The notes beneath the pieces are model-generated. The model searched no databases. It was not told where the DNA came from and worked only from the letters and a program-made list of their open reading frames with translations. A stretch of DNA of 64,000 nucleotides from Amycolatopsis thermoflava N1165. Lineage in GTDB: Bacteria; Actinomycetota; Actinomycetes; Mycobacteriales; Pseudonocardiaceae. The position numbers and the translations under genes are program-made. The DNA lies in NCBI RefSeq assembly GCF_000473265.1, contig NZ_KI421511.1, positions 1,787,731-1,851,730 on the forward strand. The letters are read 5' to 3'. Position 1 is the first letter of the stretch. Each line of letters begins with the position of its first letter. Below are positions 34,791-43,918 of this stretch, in pieces.

Positions 34791-37700
34791 GGCCCCGTCC
34801 GGCGCGCCGGCAGGCCTGCTCCACCGCGTGCTCGCGGATGTCGACGACCTCCCCGGTGTCCCACAGGTACGCCCGGTTTTCGCCGTCGCCGGTGGCCAGG
34901 GTCCGCCCGTCCGGGCTGAACGCCACCGTGATGATCATCGCCTGCTGGCTGCTGAGCCGGACCATCGACACCGGCCGCGTCGGGTCGGTGACGTCCCAGA
35001 CCCGGGTGGTCTGGTCCTCGCTGCCGGTGGCGAGCATCCGGCCGTCCGGGCTGAACGCGACGGACCGGACCCGGCCGGTGTGCCGCGCCAACGGGGATCC
35101 CAGCACCCGTGGCGCGGCCGGATCGCGGACGTCCCACAGGATGACGGTGGTGTCCTCGCTCGCGGTGGCGAGGGTCCGGCCCGCCGGGTCGAACGCCAGC
35201 GCGTACCAGCGGCCGGTGTGCGCGGTGAACTTCGACAGCTCGCGGGGCGCGGCCGGGTCCGACAGGTCCCAGAGCGAGCCGGTTCCGTCGTAGCTGCCGG
35301 TGGCCAGGACGCGTCCCTGGTCGCCGAACGCCACGGCGGACACGAGCGCCCGGTGCGCCGGCACGACCGCGACCCGTGCCGGGCGGCCGGGGTCGGCGAC
35401 GTCGTACAGGCTCACCGAACCGTTCCCCGTCCCCACCGCGAGCAGGCGCCCGCTCGGATCGAACTCCACTGTGGACGCCGGCGCCATCGATTCGGTGACG
35501 CGGGCCCGTTCCCGGGGGTTCGCCGGATCGCTGACGTCCCACAGGATCACCACGCCGTCCTCGCCTGCGCTGGCGAGCGTGCGGCTGTCCGGGGCGAAGG
35601 CGACCGCGTCGACCCAGTTCGTGTGGCCCGACACCCGGCGGATCCCGCGTGGCCGGTCGCGGTCGGTGACGTCCCACAGGCCCACGGTCCCGTCCCCGCT
35701 GCCGACCGCGGCGAGCCTGCCGTCCGGGCTGAACCGCACCGCCCGCACCGCGCCCTGCTGGACGCTGAGGTAGTGGTCGAGCGCGCCGATCCCGGCGTCG
35801 GCGTCCCGGCGCCACAGCAGCACGGTGTTCTCCGCGCTCGCCGCCGCGAGGATCTCGCCGTCCGGGCTGAGGGTGACCGCGTTGGTCCAGTTGGACTGCC
35901 CGCCGCTGAGCCTGCTCCGCGACGGGCCCGGCTTGGCCGGATCGGTGATGTCCCAGGCGGTCCAGGAGTGGTCGTAGCCCGCCGCCGCGACCCGCCGCGG
36001 CCCCTCGAACCGGATGGTCCGGACCGGGCTGACCTGGCCGGTCAGGTCGCCGAGCCGGCCGGGCCGGGCGGGATCGGCGACGTCCCACAGCCCGATCGTC
36101 GCGGCGGCGCCGACGGCCAGCAACCGGCCGTCCGGGCTGAACGCCATCGCCCCGGTCCCGCCGTCCTGGTCGGCGAGGCGGCCCGCCTCCCGGGGCGCCG
36201 CCGGGTTCCGCACGTCCCACAGGACCACGCCCGCGGCCTTCGGCTGCTCCGGGTTGTAGCCGCCCGCCGCCAGCACGCCGCCGTCCGGGCTGAACGCCAT
36301 CGCGCCGATCTGGTCCGGGTAGCCGGTGAGCGTGGTCAGCAGGCGCGGCCGGGTGCGGTCCGCGACGTCCCACAGCCGCACCGCGCCGTCGAGGCTGCCG
36401 GTGGCGAACACCGTGCCGCCGGGGTCGAGCGCGGCCGCGGTGATGTAACCGCCGCCTGTCGGCACTTCCCCCACCCGCGCCGGCGCGGCGGCGACGTCCC
36501 ACACGCTGACGCGGCCGGTGAACTCGCCGACGAACAACGTGCGGCCGTCCGGGCCGAACAGGAACCCGTTCGAGGGTGTGGTGTCGGTGATCTCGCCCAG
36601 CGGGCGCGCCGGATCGGCGGTGTCCCACAGGAAGATCCGGTTGTCCATGCCGCTGGTCGCGAGCCGGCGCCCGTCGCCGCTGAACACCACGGCCGACACC
36701 GGGGCGGTGTGCGCCTCCAGGGTTCCCGCGTAGGGGTCCAGCAGACCCGTGACCAGGCTCGCGGTGCTGTCGGCGGTGCTGTCGAGCCGGTCGGCGGCGA
36801 TGCCGAGCATGAGCGCGAGCTGCGGCGCGGTGTCGCGGGCGCTCTCGGCCCGGTCGATCAGGGCGCGCGCGGTCGCCCTCCGCTGCTGGGCCCTGGCTTC
36901 GTTGCGGCCCTGCACCGCGAGCACGGCCGCGACCAGCGCGGCGACGAGGAGGACGACCAGCGCGCCGCCCACTACCGCGCGGACCTGCCGCCGCCGCCGG
37001 TCGGCGCGCACGCTCACGTCGAGGAACCGCCTGCTCAGCTCGTCCAGCTGCTCCGGGTGGTCGGCCGCCCAGTCCCGCGCCAGCTGCAGCTGGTTGCCCC
37101 GGTGGAGCGCGCTCCCGTCCCGGCCGTCCCGGTCCCACAGCCGGGCGGATTCGGCGAGCCGCTGGTGGATGACGAGACCGGCCCGGTCGGTGTCGATCCA
37201 CTCCCCCAAGCGCCGCCAGGCGCGCAGCAGGGCCTCGTGGGAGATCTGGGCGGTGTCGCCGTCGACGGTGACCAGCCGCGCGGCCGCGAACCGGTCGCGC
37301 ACGGCCGCGGCTCCGGCGTCCAGTTCGGACAGCCGGACCCGCCGCCGGGTGTCCTCGGTGCCGTCGCCGACGCTCACCATCCGCAGCAGCATCAGCCGCG
37401 CGGCCCGCTGTCCGTCCGCGTCGAGTCCGTTGTAGATGGTCTCGGCCTGGCGGGTGATGGCGTCCCACACCCCGCCGGTGGCCTGGTAGCCGGCGAGCGT
37501 GAGCGTGCGGCCCTGCCGCGACCGCCAGGTGAGGAGCAGGGCGTAGGACAGCAGCGGCAGGGTGCCGGAGCCGAAGTCACCGCCGGCCCGCACGTCGCGC
37601 AGCAGCAGCTCGGTCAGGCCAGGTTCGAGCTGGAGGCCCGCGGCCGTCGCAGGTTTTTCGATGGCGTCGCGCAGCTGGGCGAAGGTCATCGCCGGGACCG

Positions 37701-39102
37701 GCAGCTGGCGGTCCTTGAGCACCCCGGCCAGTTCCGGATAGGCCAGGCAGTGGGCGTAGAAGTCCGCGCGCAAGCCGAGCACCACCAGCGCGGTCTCCTC
37801 GGCGGCCGCGGTGAGCGCGCGGACGAAGGCCCGCCGCTGGTCCTCGTCGGCGCACGTCGTGAACAGTTCCTCGAACTGGTCGACCACGAGCAGCAGCCGC
37901 CCGCCGGGCACGTCGCGTCCGCCGGCCTGGCGTCGCAGCGCGCGGCGCAGGAGGTCGGCCAGCCGCGCCGGATCGGCGGTGAGGTCCGCCCGGATCGCCT
38001 CGGGGGTCAGGCCGGCCGGCGCGGCCAGCCGGGCGGCGAGGTTGCCGAGCGGGTCCTCGCCCGGGGTGAGCAGCATGTGCGGCCAGGTGCGCGAGCCGGG
38101 CACGCGCAGTTCGCCGCGCTCGACGGCGGGCAGCAGGCCGGCGCGCAGCAGCGAGGACTTCCCCGCGCCGGACAGGCCGACCACGGCGACCGGGCCGGGT
38201 TCGGCGGACCACGCGGCCAGGTCGTCGAGCAGTTCCCGGGTGAGCTGTTCGCGCCCGAAGAAGAACCGGGCGTCGTCGGCGGTGAACGGGTCCAGTCCGC
38301 GGTACGGGCAGGGCTGGTCGGCCTGCGGCTGCCCGTCGGTGCGCGGGACCGGGAGCCGTGGCGGCGCGGCGGCGGGGTTCGGGGCCAGGACGAGGTCGCC
38401 GGCCTGCCCGCTGAGGTGGCGGACCGGCGCAGGCACGTTCCGCGACGGCAGGACGCGCCGGAGGTGCCGGTAGGCGGCTTCCACGGTCAGGTCGGGCAGC
38501 CCGGCGGGATCGCCCTCCGCCAGCAGGGTCAGCAGCGCGCCGCTGAACGCGGTGTGCCGCTCGCCCTCCGGCGCCAGCGCCTGCTCGTCGGACGCCGCGG
38601 AGGCGAGCACGTAAGCGCCGCCCAGCGAGGCCAGTTCGAACGCGTCGCTCGCCGACGTGCCGAACGAGCCGTGCGCGCGGCCCGCGAAGCAGCAATCGAG
38701 GACGACGACGATCGTGCGGGCCCGGCACAGGGTGAGGGCGTCCTCGACCGCGGAGTACGGCAGGGCCTTGAACGCCAGGCCGGTGCTCAGGTCGTCGGTT
38801 TCGCGGGTGGCCAGGTGCAGTTTGTTGCCCGGGCTGACCAGGCCGTGGCCGACGTAGTAGAGGACGAACACGTCCTCGGCCTCGGCCGCCGCCCTGGTGA
38901 GGGCGTTGCCGAACTCGATCGGATCCGGGTCCAGGATCGGGTCCGGCAGGCTCTCCGGCCGCACCCCGCAGTGGTCGCGGAAAGCGGTTTCCAGCGCGGT
39001 GAGCGTGGCCCCGACCGCGGGGACCGGCGGGAGCCGGGAACCCTCGGCGTGCGTGCCCGTACCGACGAGCAGGACCCGGGTTCCGGCCGAGCCCAGGTTC
39101 AT
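34729..39102 (-). CDS. Caspase-STAND NTPase-WD40 protein (EACC1-associated type)
   Basis: A 1457-residue protein in four parts. Residues 1-240 are a caspase-like protease domain with the dyad His86 (LYYVGHGL) and Cys137/Cys138 (VVLDCCFAG). Residues about 265-750 are a STAND NTPase with Walker A GLSGAGKSSLL (309-319) and Walker B LLLVVDQFEELF. A predicted membrane helix follows (GGALVVLLVAALVAAVLAV). The rest is 14 WD40 repeats, most ending LWDV plus A/T/S/R-D, enough for two seven-blade propellers. The propeller should sense a ligand and the NTPase should release the protease. It starts with an ATGA overlap after the EACC1 gene. Confidence 0.88.
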   Translation of the reverse strand: MNLGSAGTRVLLVGTGTHAEGSRLPPVPAVGATLTALETAFRDHCGVRPESLPDPILDPDPIEFGNALTRAAAEAEDVFVLYYVGHGLVSPGNKLHLATRETDDLSTGLAFKALPYSAVEDALTLCRARTIVVVLDCCFAGRAHGSFGTSASDAFELASLGGAYVLASAASDEQALAPEGERHTAFSGALLTLLAEGDPAGLPDLTVEAAYRHLRRVLPSRNVPAPVRHLSGQAGDLVLAPNPAAAPPRLPVPRTDGQPQADQPCPYRGLDPFTADDARFFFGREQLTRELLDDLAAWSAEPGPVAVVGLSGAGKSSLLRAGLLPAVERGELRVPGSRTWPHMLLTPGEDPLGNLAARLAAPAGLTPEAIRADLTADPARLADLLRRALRRQAGGRDVPGGRLLLVVDQFEELFTTCADEDQRRAFVRALTAAAEETALVVLGLRADFYAHCLAYPELAGVLKDRQLPVPAMTFAQLRDAIEKPATAAGLQLEPGLTELLLRDVRAGGDFGSGTLPLLSYALLLTWRSRQGRTLTLAGYQATGGVWDAITRQAETIYNGLDADGQRAARLMLLRMVSVGDGTEDTRRRVRLSELDAGAAAVRDRFAAARLVTVDGDTAQISHEALLRAWRRLGEWIDTDRAGLVIHQRLAESARLWDRDGRDGSALHRGNQLQLARDWAADHPEQLDELSRRFLDVSVRADRRRRQVRAVVGGALVVLLVAALVAAVLAVQGRNEARAQQRRATARALIDRAESARDTAPQLALMLGIAADRLDSTADSTASLVTGLLDPYAGTLEAHTAPVSAVVFSGDGRRLATSGMDNRIFLWDTADPARPLGEITDTTPSNGFLFGPDGRTLFVGEFTGRVSVWDVAAAPARVGEVPTGGGYITAAALDPGGTVFATGSLDGAVRLWDVADRTRPRLLTTLTGYPDQIGAMAFSPDGGVLAAGGYNPEQPKAAGVVLWDVRNPAAPREAGRLADQDGGTGAMAFSPDGRLLAVGAAATIGLWDVADPARPGRLGDLTGQVSPVRTIRFEGPRRVAAAGYDHSWTAWDITDPAKPGPSRSRLSGGQSNWTNAVTLSPDGEILAAASAENTVLLWRRDADAGIGALDHYLSVQQGAVRAVRFSPDGRLAAVGSGDGTVGLWDVTDRDRPRGIRRVSGHTNWVDAVAFAPDSRTLASAGEDGVVILWDVSDPANPRERARVTESMAPASTVEFDPSGRLLAVGTGNGSVSLYDVADPGRPARVAVVPAHRALVSAVAFGDQGRVLATGSYDGTGSLWDLSDPAAPRELSKFTAHTGRWYALAFDPAGRTLATASEDTTVILWDVRDPAAPRVLGSPLARHTGRVRSVAFSPDGRMLATGSEDQTTRVWDVTDPTRPVSMVRLSSQQAMIITVAFSPDGRTLATGDGENRAYLWDTGEVVDIREHAVEQACRRAGRGLNPDEWRQQVPDLPYQQTCP

Positions 39103-39476
39103 GCGGCGGTCTCGTCCCCGCCGTCCAGCTCGGCCGACACCCGCCGGGTGAGTTCGGCGAGTTCGCCGGCGTCGACGCCCTTCACGTTGGTGGCGGTCAG
39201 CTCGAAATCGCTGTCCGGCTTCTTGACGGTGATCGTCACGTCCGACGTGCGGCGGCGGAGCCAGGCGATCACCACGGTCGCCGTGGCGGTCGCGACGCCA
39301 CCCGGCCCGAGCGCGACGGCCAGGGTCTCCACGACGGAACCGAGCCGCCCCGGCTGGGGCGGCGACTCGACGAGACGGACGCGCCCGCGCAGCTCGTCCT
39401 GGCCCAGCAGCCACTCCCGCAGGGACCGCGCCTCGTCCCCGGCACGTTCCGCCGTCACGGTGAGCGTCACTTCCAC
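39099..39476 (-). CDS. Effector-associated constant component EACC1
   Basis: A 125-residue protein. A short N-terminal alpha/beta part (EVTLTVTAERAGDEARSLRE and LRGRVRLVESPPQPGRLGSV) is followed by a hydrophobic helix (ETLAVALGPGGVATATATVV, then IAWLRRR) and a C-terminal strand region SDVTITVKKPDSDFELTATN. This layout matches the EACC1 family, known as an invariant neighbour of variable effectors in predicted conflict systems. It is probably membrane-associated and tethers or regulates the caspase protein whose gene it overlaps. Start GTG 39476, with GGGGG upstream. Confidence 0.75.
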   Translation of the reverse strand: MEVTLTVTAERAGDEARSLREWLLGQDELRGRVRLVESPPQPGRLGSVVETLAVALGPGGVATATATVVIAWLRRRTSDVTITVKKPDSDFELTATNVKGVDAGELAELTRRVSAELDGGDETAA

Positions 39477-39555
39477 GGCAACCCCCAGTCGTCGATCAGG
39501 TCACCCATGGTGCTGATTTCGTGACCGGTTGTCCAGAAGATCAGCCCCGGGCCGA

Positions 39556-41778
39556 TCAGTGCGGCCGGCTGAGGTCGCCTGCCCGGAAGGTCTTCACCGT
39601 GCGGCTCACCGGCCCGTCGAGCGCGTCCTTGTTCCCCCGCGGGTAGACCCACCGCAGGGTGGCCGTCGAGCCGGGGCCGACGAAACCGCGCTCGTAGAAG
39701 ATGCGGCCGTCGCCGCGGTAGCCGGAGATCGTGTACAGCTCGCCTTCGACGCGCTGGACCGTCACCTGCCCGCCCTCGGCGCGGATGCCGCCCGCAGTTT
39801 CGGCCAGGACGTCCGCCGTGGAGCGGCCGCCGGGGTTGTTGGCTCCCCACACCGTCATCGTCGCGCCGAGGGCCGGGTCGGTGAACTCCATGCCGTCGCC
39901 ACCCGGCGGGCTGTAGAGCTGCCGCTGGTAGCCCTCGGGCACCAGTGCCGTGAAACCGAACCGCGCGTTGGTGTACGTGCCGTCGTCGGCAGGCGGGGTG
40001 GACGGCGCGGACGACGGCGGGACACCGGCGCCCCGGCCGAGCATCGCCGGCAGCTCCGGCCGGAGCAGATCGGTGATCTCCGCGTACGGGATCGTGATCG
40101 TCTCCTGCCCGGAGGCGGTGTCGCAGCCGAGGTCGTAGTACAGCACCAGGAAGTCCACCCCGGCGTTCGTGAACACGACGTCGGCGGCGGGCACGTGGTC
40201 GCCGCCGCCGGGCGTGTCCGCGGTGTCGATCGACGCGGGCGCCCCGGCCCCGCTGACGCCGACCCGGCGGCAGAACCCGCGCTCCGAGTGCGCGGTGAGC
40301 CGTTCGGTCAGGGTGGCCATGCCCCGCGCGGTCAGCACGTCGTCGCGGAAGACGTCCCGCGGCCCGAGGACCCGGCCGGTGGTGAGGTCGACGGTGACGC
40401 TCTCCGGGAACCGCCAGCTGGCGTGCGACAGGAAGTCCGAGTCGAGCGCGTGGTCGAAGCGCACGGACACCAGCCGGTCGGTGCGCAGGGCGATGACCGC
40501 CGTGGTGCGCACGCCCACGGTCTCGCCCCGGCCCCGGACGTCGGCGGCAATGTCCGGATCGGACAGCTGTTCCCGCACCGACCGCAGGCGCTCGTCGACC
40601 GGCGCTCGCAGCGCGGCGTTGATCCGCTCCTCGACAGCGGGGTCGGCGTGCCCGGTCACTCGCGGGTACTGCAGGTCGTAGGTGATCGGCAGCGCGGTGT
40701 CGGTGCCGGCGGTGGTCTCGATGGCGACGCTCAGCACCGGTGGCGGCGGGTCGTCGAACTGCTGGTAGACCAGGAATCCGCCGACGGCGAGCACCGCCGT
40801 CACCAGGACCCCGATCACGACCTTCCCGACGCTGGTGGCCGCGATCCCCGCGCCGGCCGGTGCGGCGGCGGCGAGCGGGGCGGCCGCGGTGCCGGCGGTC
40901 GCGAGCAGCGCGAGCGGGGTGAGGGCCGTCAGGGCGGCGACGGGCGCGGCGAGCCGCTTCCAGCCGCGGCTCTCCCAGTCCGCCCCGTAAGCGGCGCGCG
41001 CGATGGCTTCGAGTTCGGCCACGAAAGCGTGCGCGGTGACCGGGCGCTGCCCGGGGTCCTTGGCCATGCCACGCGCGATCAGCGCCCGCAGCGGCTCGGG
41101 CACGGCGGCGAGCGGCACCGGCGCGGACTGGTGCAGGGCCCGCAACCGCTCCGTGGTGTCCGCCTCGAACGGCCGGTGACCGGTGATGCACTGGAAGAAC
41201 ACGCAGGTGGCGGCGTAGACGTCGGTGGCGGGCATCCCGGGCAGGCCCGCCCACTGTTCCGGCGCCATGTAGGCGGGCGACCCGGCGGCGAGCCCGGCCT
41301 GCCCGTCCAGTGTGGCCAGTCCGAAATCCACGAGCTTGGACTCCCCTGCCTGCGACACCAGGACGTTGCCCGGCTTGTAGTCGCGGTGCACGACGCCTGC
41401 GGCGTGCGCGGCCGCCAGTCCCAGCAGCGAGCCCTTGAGGATGGCCAGGGCCGATTCGGGCGCCAGGGTCTTCTCGGCGGCCAGCAGCACGCGCAACGAG
41501 ACCCCGGGGACGGCCTCCATGACCAGCGCGGCGCCCTCGGGACGTTCGACGAACTCGTGCAGCCGCGCCACGTGCGGGCTGCGCACGCCGTGCAACAGGT
41601 GGGCCTCGCGGCGGAACCCGTCGAGGATCCCCGGGTCGCTCAGGAACTCGGAGTGCAGGTACTTGATCGCGACGAGCTGACCGGAGGCCTCGTGCTTGGC
41701 CAGAACGACCTGGCCGAAGCCGCCGGCGCCGAGCACCTCCACCTCGCTGTAGCCGGGCACCCGCCACCGCTGGTCCAT
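39556..41778 (-). CDS. Membrane Ser/Thr protein kinase with extracytoplasmic RsiV-like sensor region
   Basis: A 740-residue receptor kinase. The kinase domain (about 10-270) has the glycine loop LGAGGFGQVV, catalytic HRDYKPGNVL, DFGLAT and the APE motif in AYMAPEQW. A membrane helix lies near 325-345 (KVVIGVLVTAVLAVGGFLVY). Outside are a DUF3298/RsiV-like domain (YDLQYPRVTGHADPAVEERI to YAEITDLLRPELPAML) and a second domain of about 130 residues (FGFTALVPEGYQRQ onward). RsiV-type domains can bind lysozyme. The EACC1 gene starts 79 bases downstream on the same strand, so the kinase may control the caspase system. Confidence 0.85.
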   Translation of the reverse strand: MDQRWRVPGYSEVEVLGAGGFGQVVLAKHEASGQLVAIKYLHSEFLSDPGILDGFRREAHLLHGVRSPHVARLHEFVERPEGAALVMEAVPGVSLRVLLAAEKTLAPESALAILKGSLLGLAAAHAAGVVHRDYKPGNVLVSQAGESKLVDFGLATLDGQAGLAAGSPAYMAPEQWAGLPGMPATDVYAATCVFFQCITGHRPFEADTTERLRALHQSAPVPLAAVPEPLRALIARGMAKDPGQRPVTAHAFVAELEAIARAAYGADWESRGWKRLAAPVAALTALTPLALLATAGTAAAPLAAAAPAGAGIAATSVGKVVIGVLVTAVLAVGGFLVYQQFDDPPPPVLSVAIETTAGTDTALPITYDLQYPRVTGHADPAVEERINAALRAPVDERLRSVREQLSDPDIAADVRGRGETVGVRTTAVIALRTDRLVSVRFDHALDSDFLSHASWRFPESVTVDLTTGRVLGPRDVFRDDVLTARGMATLTERLTAHSERGFCRRVGVSGAGAPASIDTADTPGGGDHVPAADVVFTNAGVDFLVLYYDLGCDTASGQETITIPYAEITDLLRPELPAMLGRGAGVPPSSAPSTPPADDGTYTNARFGFTALVPEGYQRQLYSPPGGDGMEFTDPALGATMTVWGANNPGGRSTADVLAETAGGIRAEGGQVTVQRVEGELYTISGYRGDGRIFYERGFVGPGSTATLRWVYPRGNKDALDGPVSRTVKTFRAGDLSRPH

Positions 41779-41952
41779 GATCCGGTATCAGAGCACGAAC
41801 GGCCCGGTCGCGCCACCGAAACCGCGGTATTCGCGATGGTGACGGGCACCATGATCATCGCCGCGATTGTGTTGCCCGGCAACGCGGTCATCACGGTGAC
41901 TGGTTCTTACCATCAGCGGCACCGGTTCCGGCCTCGACGTGGAGGTGTCGCG

Positions 41953-43074
41953 ATGTTCCGACGTGCCGTCCTGCTGGCGATCGTGCTGGCCCTGATGGGC
42001 TTCTCCCCACCGGCGCAGGCCGCCGGGCTGCAGGAGGTGACCGGTTTCGGCTCCAACCCGGGCAACCTGCGCATGTTCCGCTACGCCCCGGACGGCCTGC
42101 CCGCCGGGCGCCCGGTCGTGGTGGCGCTGCACGGCTGCACCCAGAACGCCACGGGCTACGCCACCGGCACCGGGTGGATGAAGCTGGCCGACCAGTGGCG
42201 CGTCGCGGTGGTGTTCCCGCAGCAGAGCTCCGCCAACAACGCCAACAGCTGCTTCAACTGGTTCGAACCCGCCGACACCCGCCGCGGCTCGGGCGAGGCG
42301 TTGTCGGTCAAGCAGATGGTCGACCGCACCAAAGCCGACCTGGGCTCGTCGTCGGCGTACGTCACCGGGTTGTCCGCCGGTGGTGCGATGACCGCGGTCA
42401 TGCTCGCCGCCTACCCGGACGTGTTCGCGGGCGGCGGGATCGTCGCCGGGCTGCCGTACGGCTGCGCGACCTCCACCGTCACTGCCTTCAGCTGCATGAA
42501 CCCGGGCACCGACCTGACCCCCGCCCAGTGGGGCGACAAGGTGCGCGCCGCCGCCGACCATTCGGGGACGCACCCGCTGGTGTCGATCTGGCACGGAACC
42601 GCGGACACCACCGTCGCCCCGCGCAACGCCACCGAACTGGTCGAGCAGTGGACCGACGTGGCGGGCACCGACCAGACCCCGGACGTGAGCGACACCGTCG
42701 CCGGGCAACGGCACCGGGTCTACGGCGGGAAGGTCGAGTACTACGAGATCAGCGGGATGGGGCACGGCCAGCCGGTCGACCCGGGCACCGGGACCACTCA
42801 GTGCGGCACGGCCGGCGCGTACCTGCTCGACGTGAACATCTGCGCGGCCTACTACATGGGCCGCTTCTGGGGCATCGCCGACGACAGCTCCGGCCCCGGC
42901 ACGCCGACCTACAGCGACACCGCCGTCGGCACGGCCACCGACCACTACGTGGCCGGGCGGGTGGACGTCACCGAGTACAACGCGCTCGGCGCCCGCTACG
43001 GCTACACCGCGCCCATCACGCTGTACCTGTGCGGCGCGAACTGGACCGACAAGCCGGACTGCGCGCCGATCTGA
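41953..43074 (+). CDS. Secreted PHB-depolymerase-family esterase
   Basis: A 373-residue exported hydrolase. The signal peptide (MFRRAVLLAIVLALMGFSPP then AQAA) has a signal-peptidase site AQA-A. The core carries VVALHGCTQNATGYA (oxyanion), the lipase box GLSAGGAMT (Ser), an acid in SIWHGTADTTVAP, and His in GMGHGQPVDPG. The conserved CTQN and CFNWF elements fit the polyhydroxybutyrate depolymerase/feruloyl-esterase-like group. The C-terminal 50 residues (TATDHYVAGRVDVTEYNALG) look like a small accessory domain. ATG 41953 has GGAGGTG upstream. Substrate could be a polyester or a plant ester. Confidence 0.82.
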   Translation: MFRRAVLLAIVLALMGFSPPAQAAGLQEVTGFGSNPGNLRMFRYAPDGLPAGRPVVVALHGCTQNATGYATGTGWMKLADQWRVAVVFPQQSSANNANSCFNWFEPADTRRGSGEALSVKQMVDRTKADLGSSSAYVTGLSAGGAMTAVMLAAYPDVFAGGGIVAGLPYGCATSTVTAFSCMNPGTDLTPAQWGDKVRAAADHSGTHPLVSIWHGTADTTVAPRNATELVEQWTDVAGTDQTPDVSDTVAGQRHRVYGGKVEYYEISGMGHGQPVDPGTGTTQCGTAGAYLLDVNICAAYYMGRFWGIADDSSGPGTPTYSDTAVGTATDHYVAGRVDVTEYNALGARYGYTAPITLYLCGANWTDKPDCAPI

Positions 43075-43085
43075 GGCCGTTGCCG

Positions 43086-43097
43086 TACCTTTTCGGT
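43086..43097 (+). promoter_or_regulatory. Leaderless-type -10 element of the IclR gene
   Basis: TACCTT at 43086-43091 is followed by six bases and the ATG at 43098. It lies in the 23-base gap after the esterase stop, so the IclR gene has its own start signal. Confidence 0.4.
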
Positions 43098-43892
43098 ATG
43101 AGCACCGCGGACGAGCGCAGGGCGGACGGTGAGGGCGGTCAGCGTCCGCTGCTCGTGCTGGGCAAGATCGTCGACATCCTGGACGCGTTCACGCTGCACC
43201 AGCCGTCGCTGACGCTGCGGGAGCTGCAGCACAAGACGGGGCTGCCGCAGTCGACGGTCCAGCGGCTGGTGACGAACCTGGTGGCGCACGGTTTCCTCGA
43301 CCGCGCCGGGGACGGGTTCCGGCTCGGGGTGCGGATGGCGTACTGGGGCGCGGCGGCGGGCAAGGACCTCGACGTGCTGTCGGTGGTGAACCCGGTGCTG
43401 AAGGACCTGCGGGACGCCACCGGCGAGACGGCGTGCTTCTTCCGCGCCGAGGGGCGTCACCGGGTGTGCATCGCGGTCGCGGAGACGCGGCACGCGCTGC
43501 GGCGGGAGATGTCGGTCGGCAAGATCGCGCCGATCACGGTCGGCTCGTCCGGGCGCGTGCTGCTCGCCTGGTCGCCCGGCCTGGCCGACGAGGTGCTGCG
43601 GGAGGACCTGCCGCAGCTGACCGAGAGCACGGTGACCGACCGGGACGAGCTGCGGCGCCTGATCAAGCAGACCGCGGCCGACGGGTACGCGATCACGGTC
43701 GGCGAGCGCGTCGACGGCGCCTCGGGCCTGGCGGCGCCGGTGTTCGACTCGGCGGCGGACCTGGTGGGCGCGCTGATGGTGAGCGGCCCGACGATGCGCA
43801 TGCCGTACGAGAAGTGCCTCGAGTGGGTCGACGTGCTGGTCGAGCACGCCGAACGGATCACGCGCGCACTGGGCGGCCGCTACCCGGCCTGA
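43098..43892 (+). CDS. IclR-family transcriptional regulator
   Basis: A 264-residue regulator. The N-terminal winged helix is KIVDILDAFTLHQPSLTLRE with recognition helix TGLPQSTVQRLVTNLVAHGF. The C-terminal GAF-like effector domain includes LRDATGETACFFRAEGRHRV, ITVGSSGRVLLAW and GYAITVGERVDGASGLAAPV. IclR proteins bind small carboxylates. The convergent organic-acid operon (44229-48666) is the most likely target by proximity, though no operator for it is obvious. Confidence 0.87.
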   Translation: MSTADERRADGEGGQRPLLVLGKIVDILDAFTLHQPSLTLRELQHKTGLPQSTVQRLVTNLVAHGFLDRAGDGFRLGVRMAYWGAAAGKDLDVLSVVNPVLKDLRDATGETACFFRAEGRHRVCIAVAETRHALRREMSVGKIAPITVGSSGRVLLAWSPGLADEVLREDLPQLTESTVTDRDELRRLIKQTAADGYAITVGERVDGASGLAAPVFDSAADLVGALMVSGPTMRMPYEKCLEWVDVLVEHAERITRALGGRYPA

Positions 43893-43918
43893 GCCGCCCG
43901 GCATCACCCGCCCCGCGC

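Noticed and set aside
36000..36400. Possible mobile element or phage remnant in the WD40 region
   Set aside because: No transposase, integrase or inverted ends; codon usage matches the neighbours.
34850..36700. Regularly repeated DNA that could be taken for a satellite or CRISPR array
   Set aside because: The periodicity (about 130 bases) is the coding sequence of the WD40 repeats; units are diverged and in frame, with no constant repeat/unique spacer pattern.
34828..39516. A rightward open frame of about 1560 codons opposite the caspase-WD40 gene
   Set aside because: It is the mirror of the WD40/STAND gene in GC-rich DNA; its translation is compositionally biased (G, R, A, P) with no domain, while the leftward frame has clear caspase, STAND and WD40 motifs.
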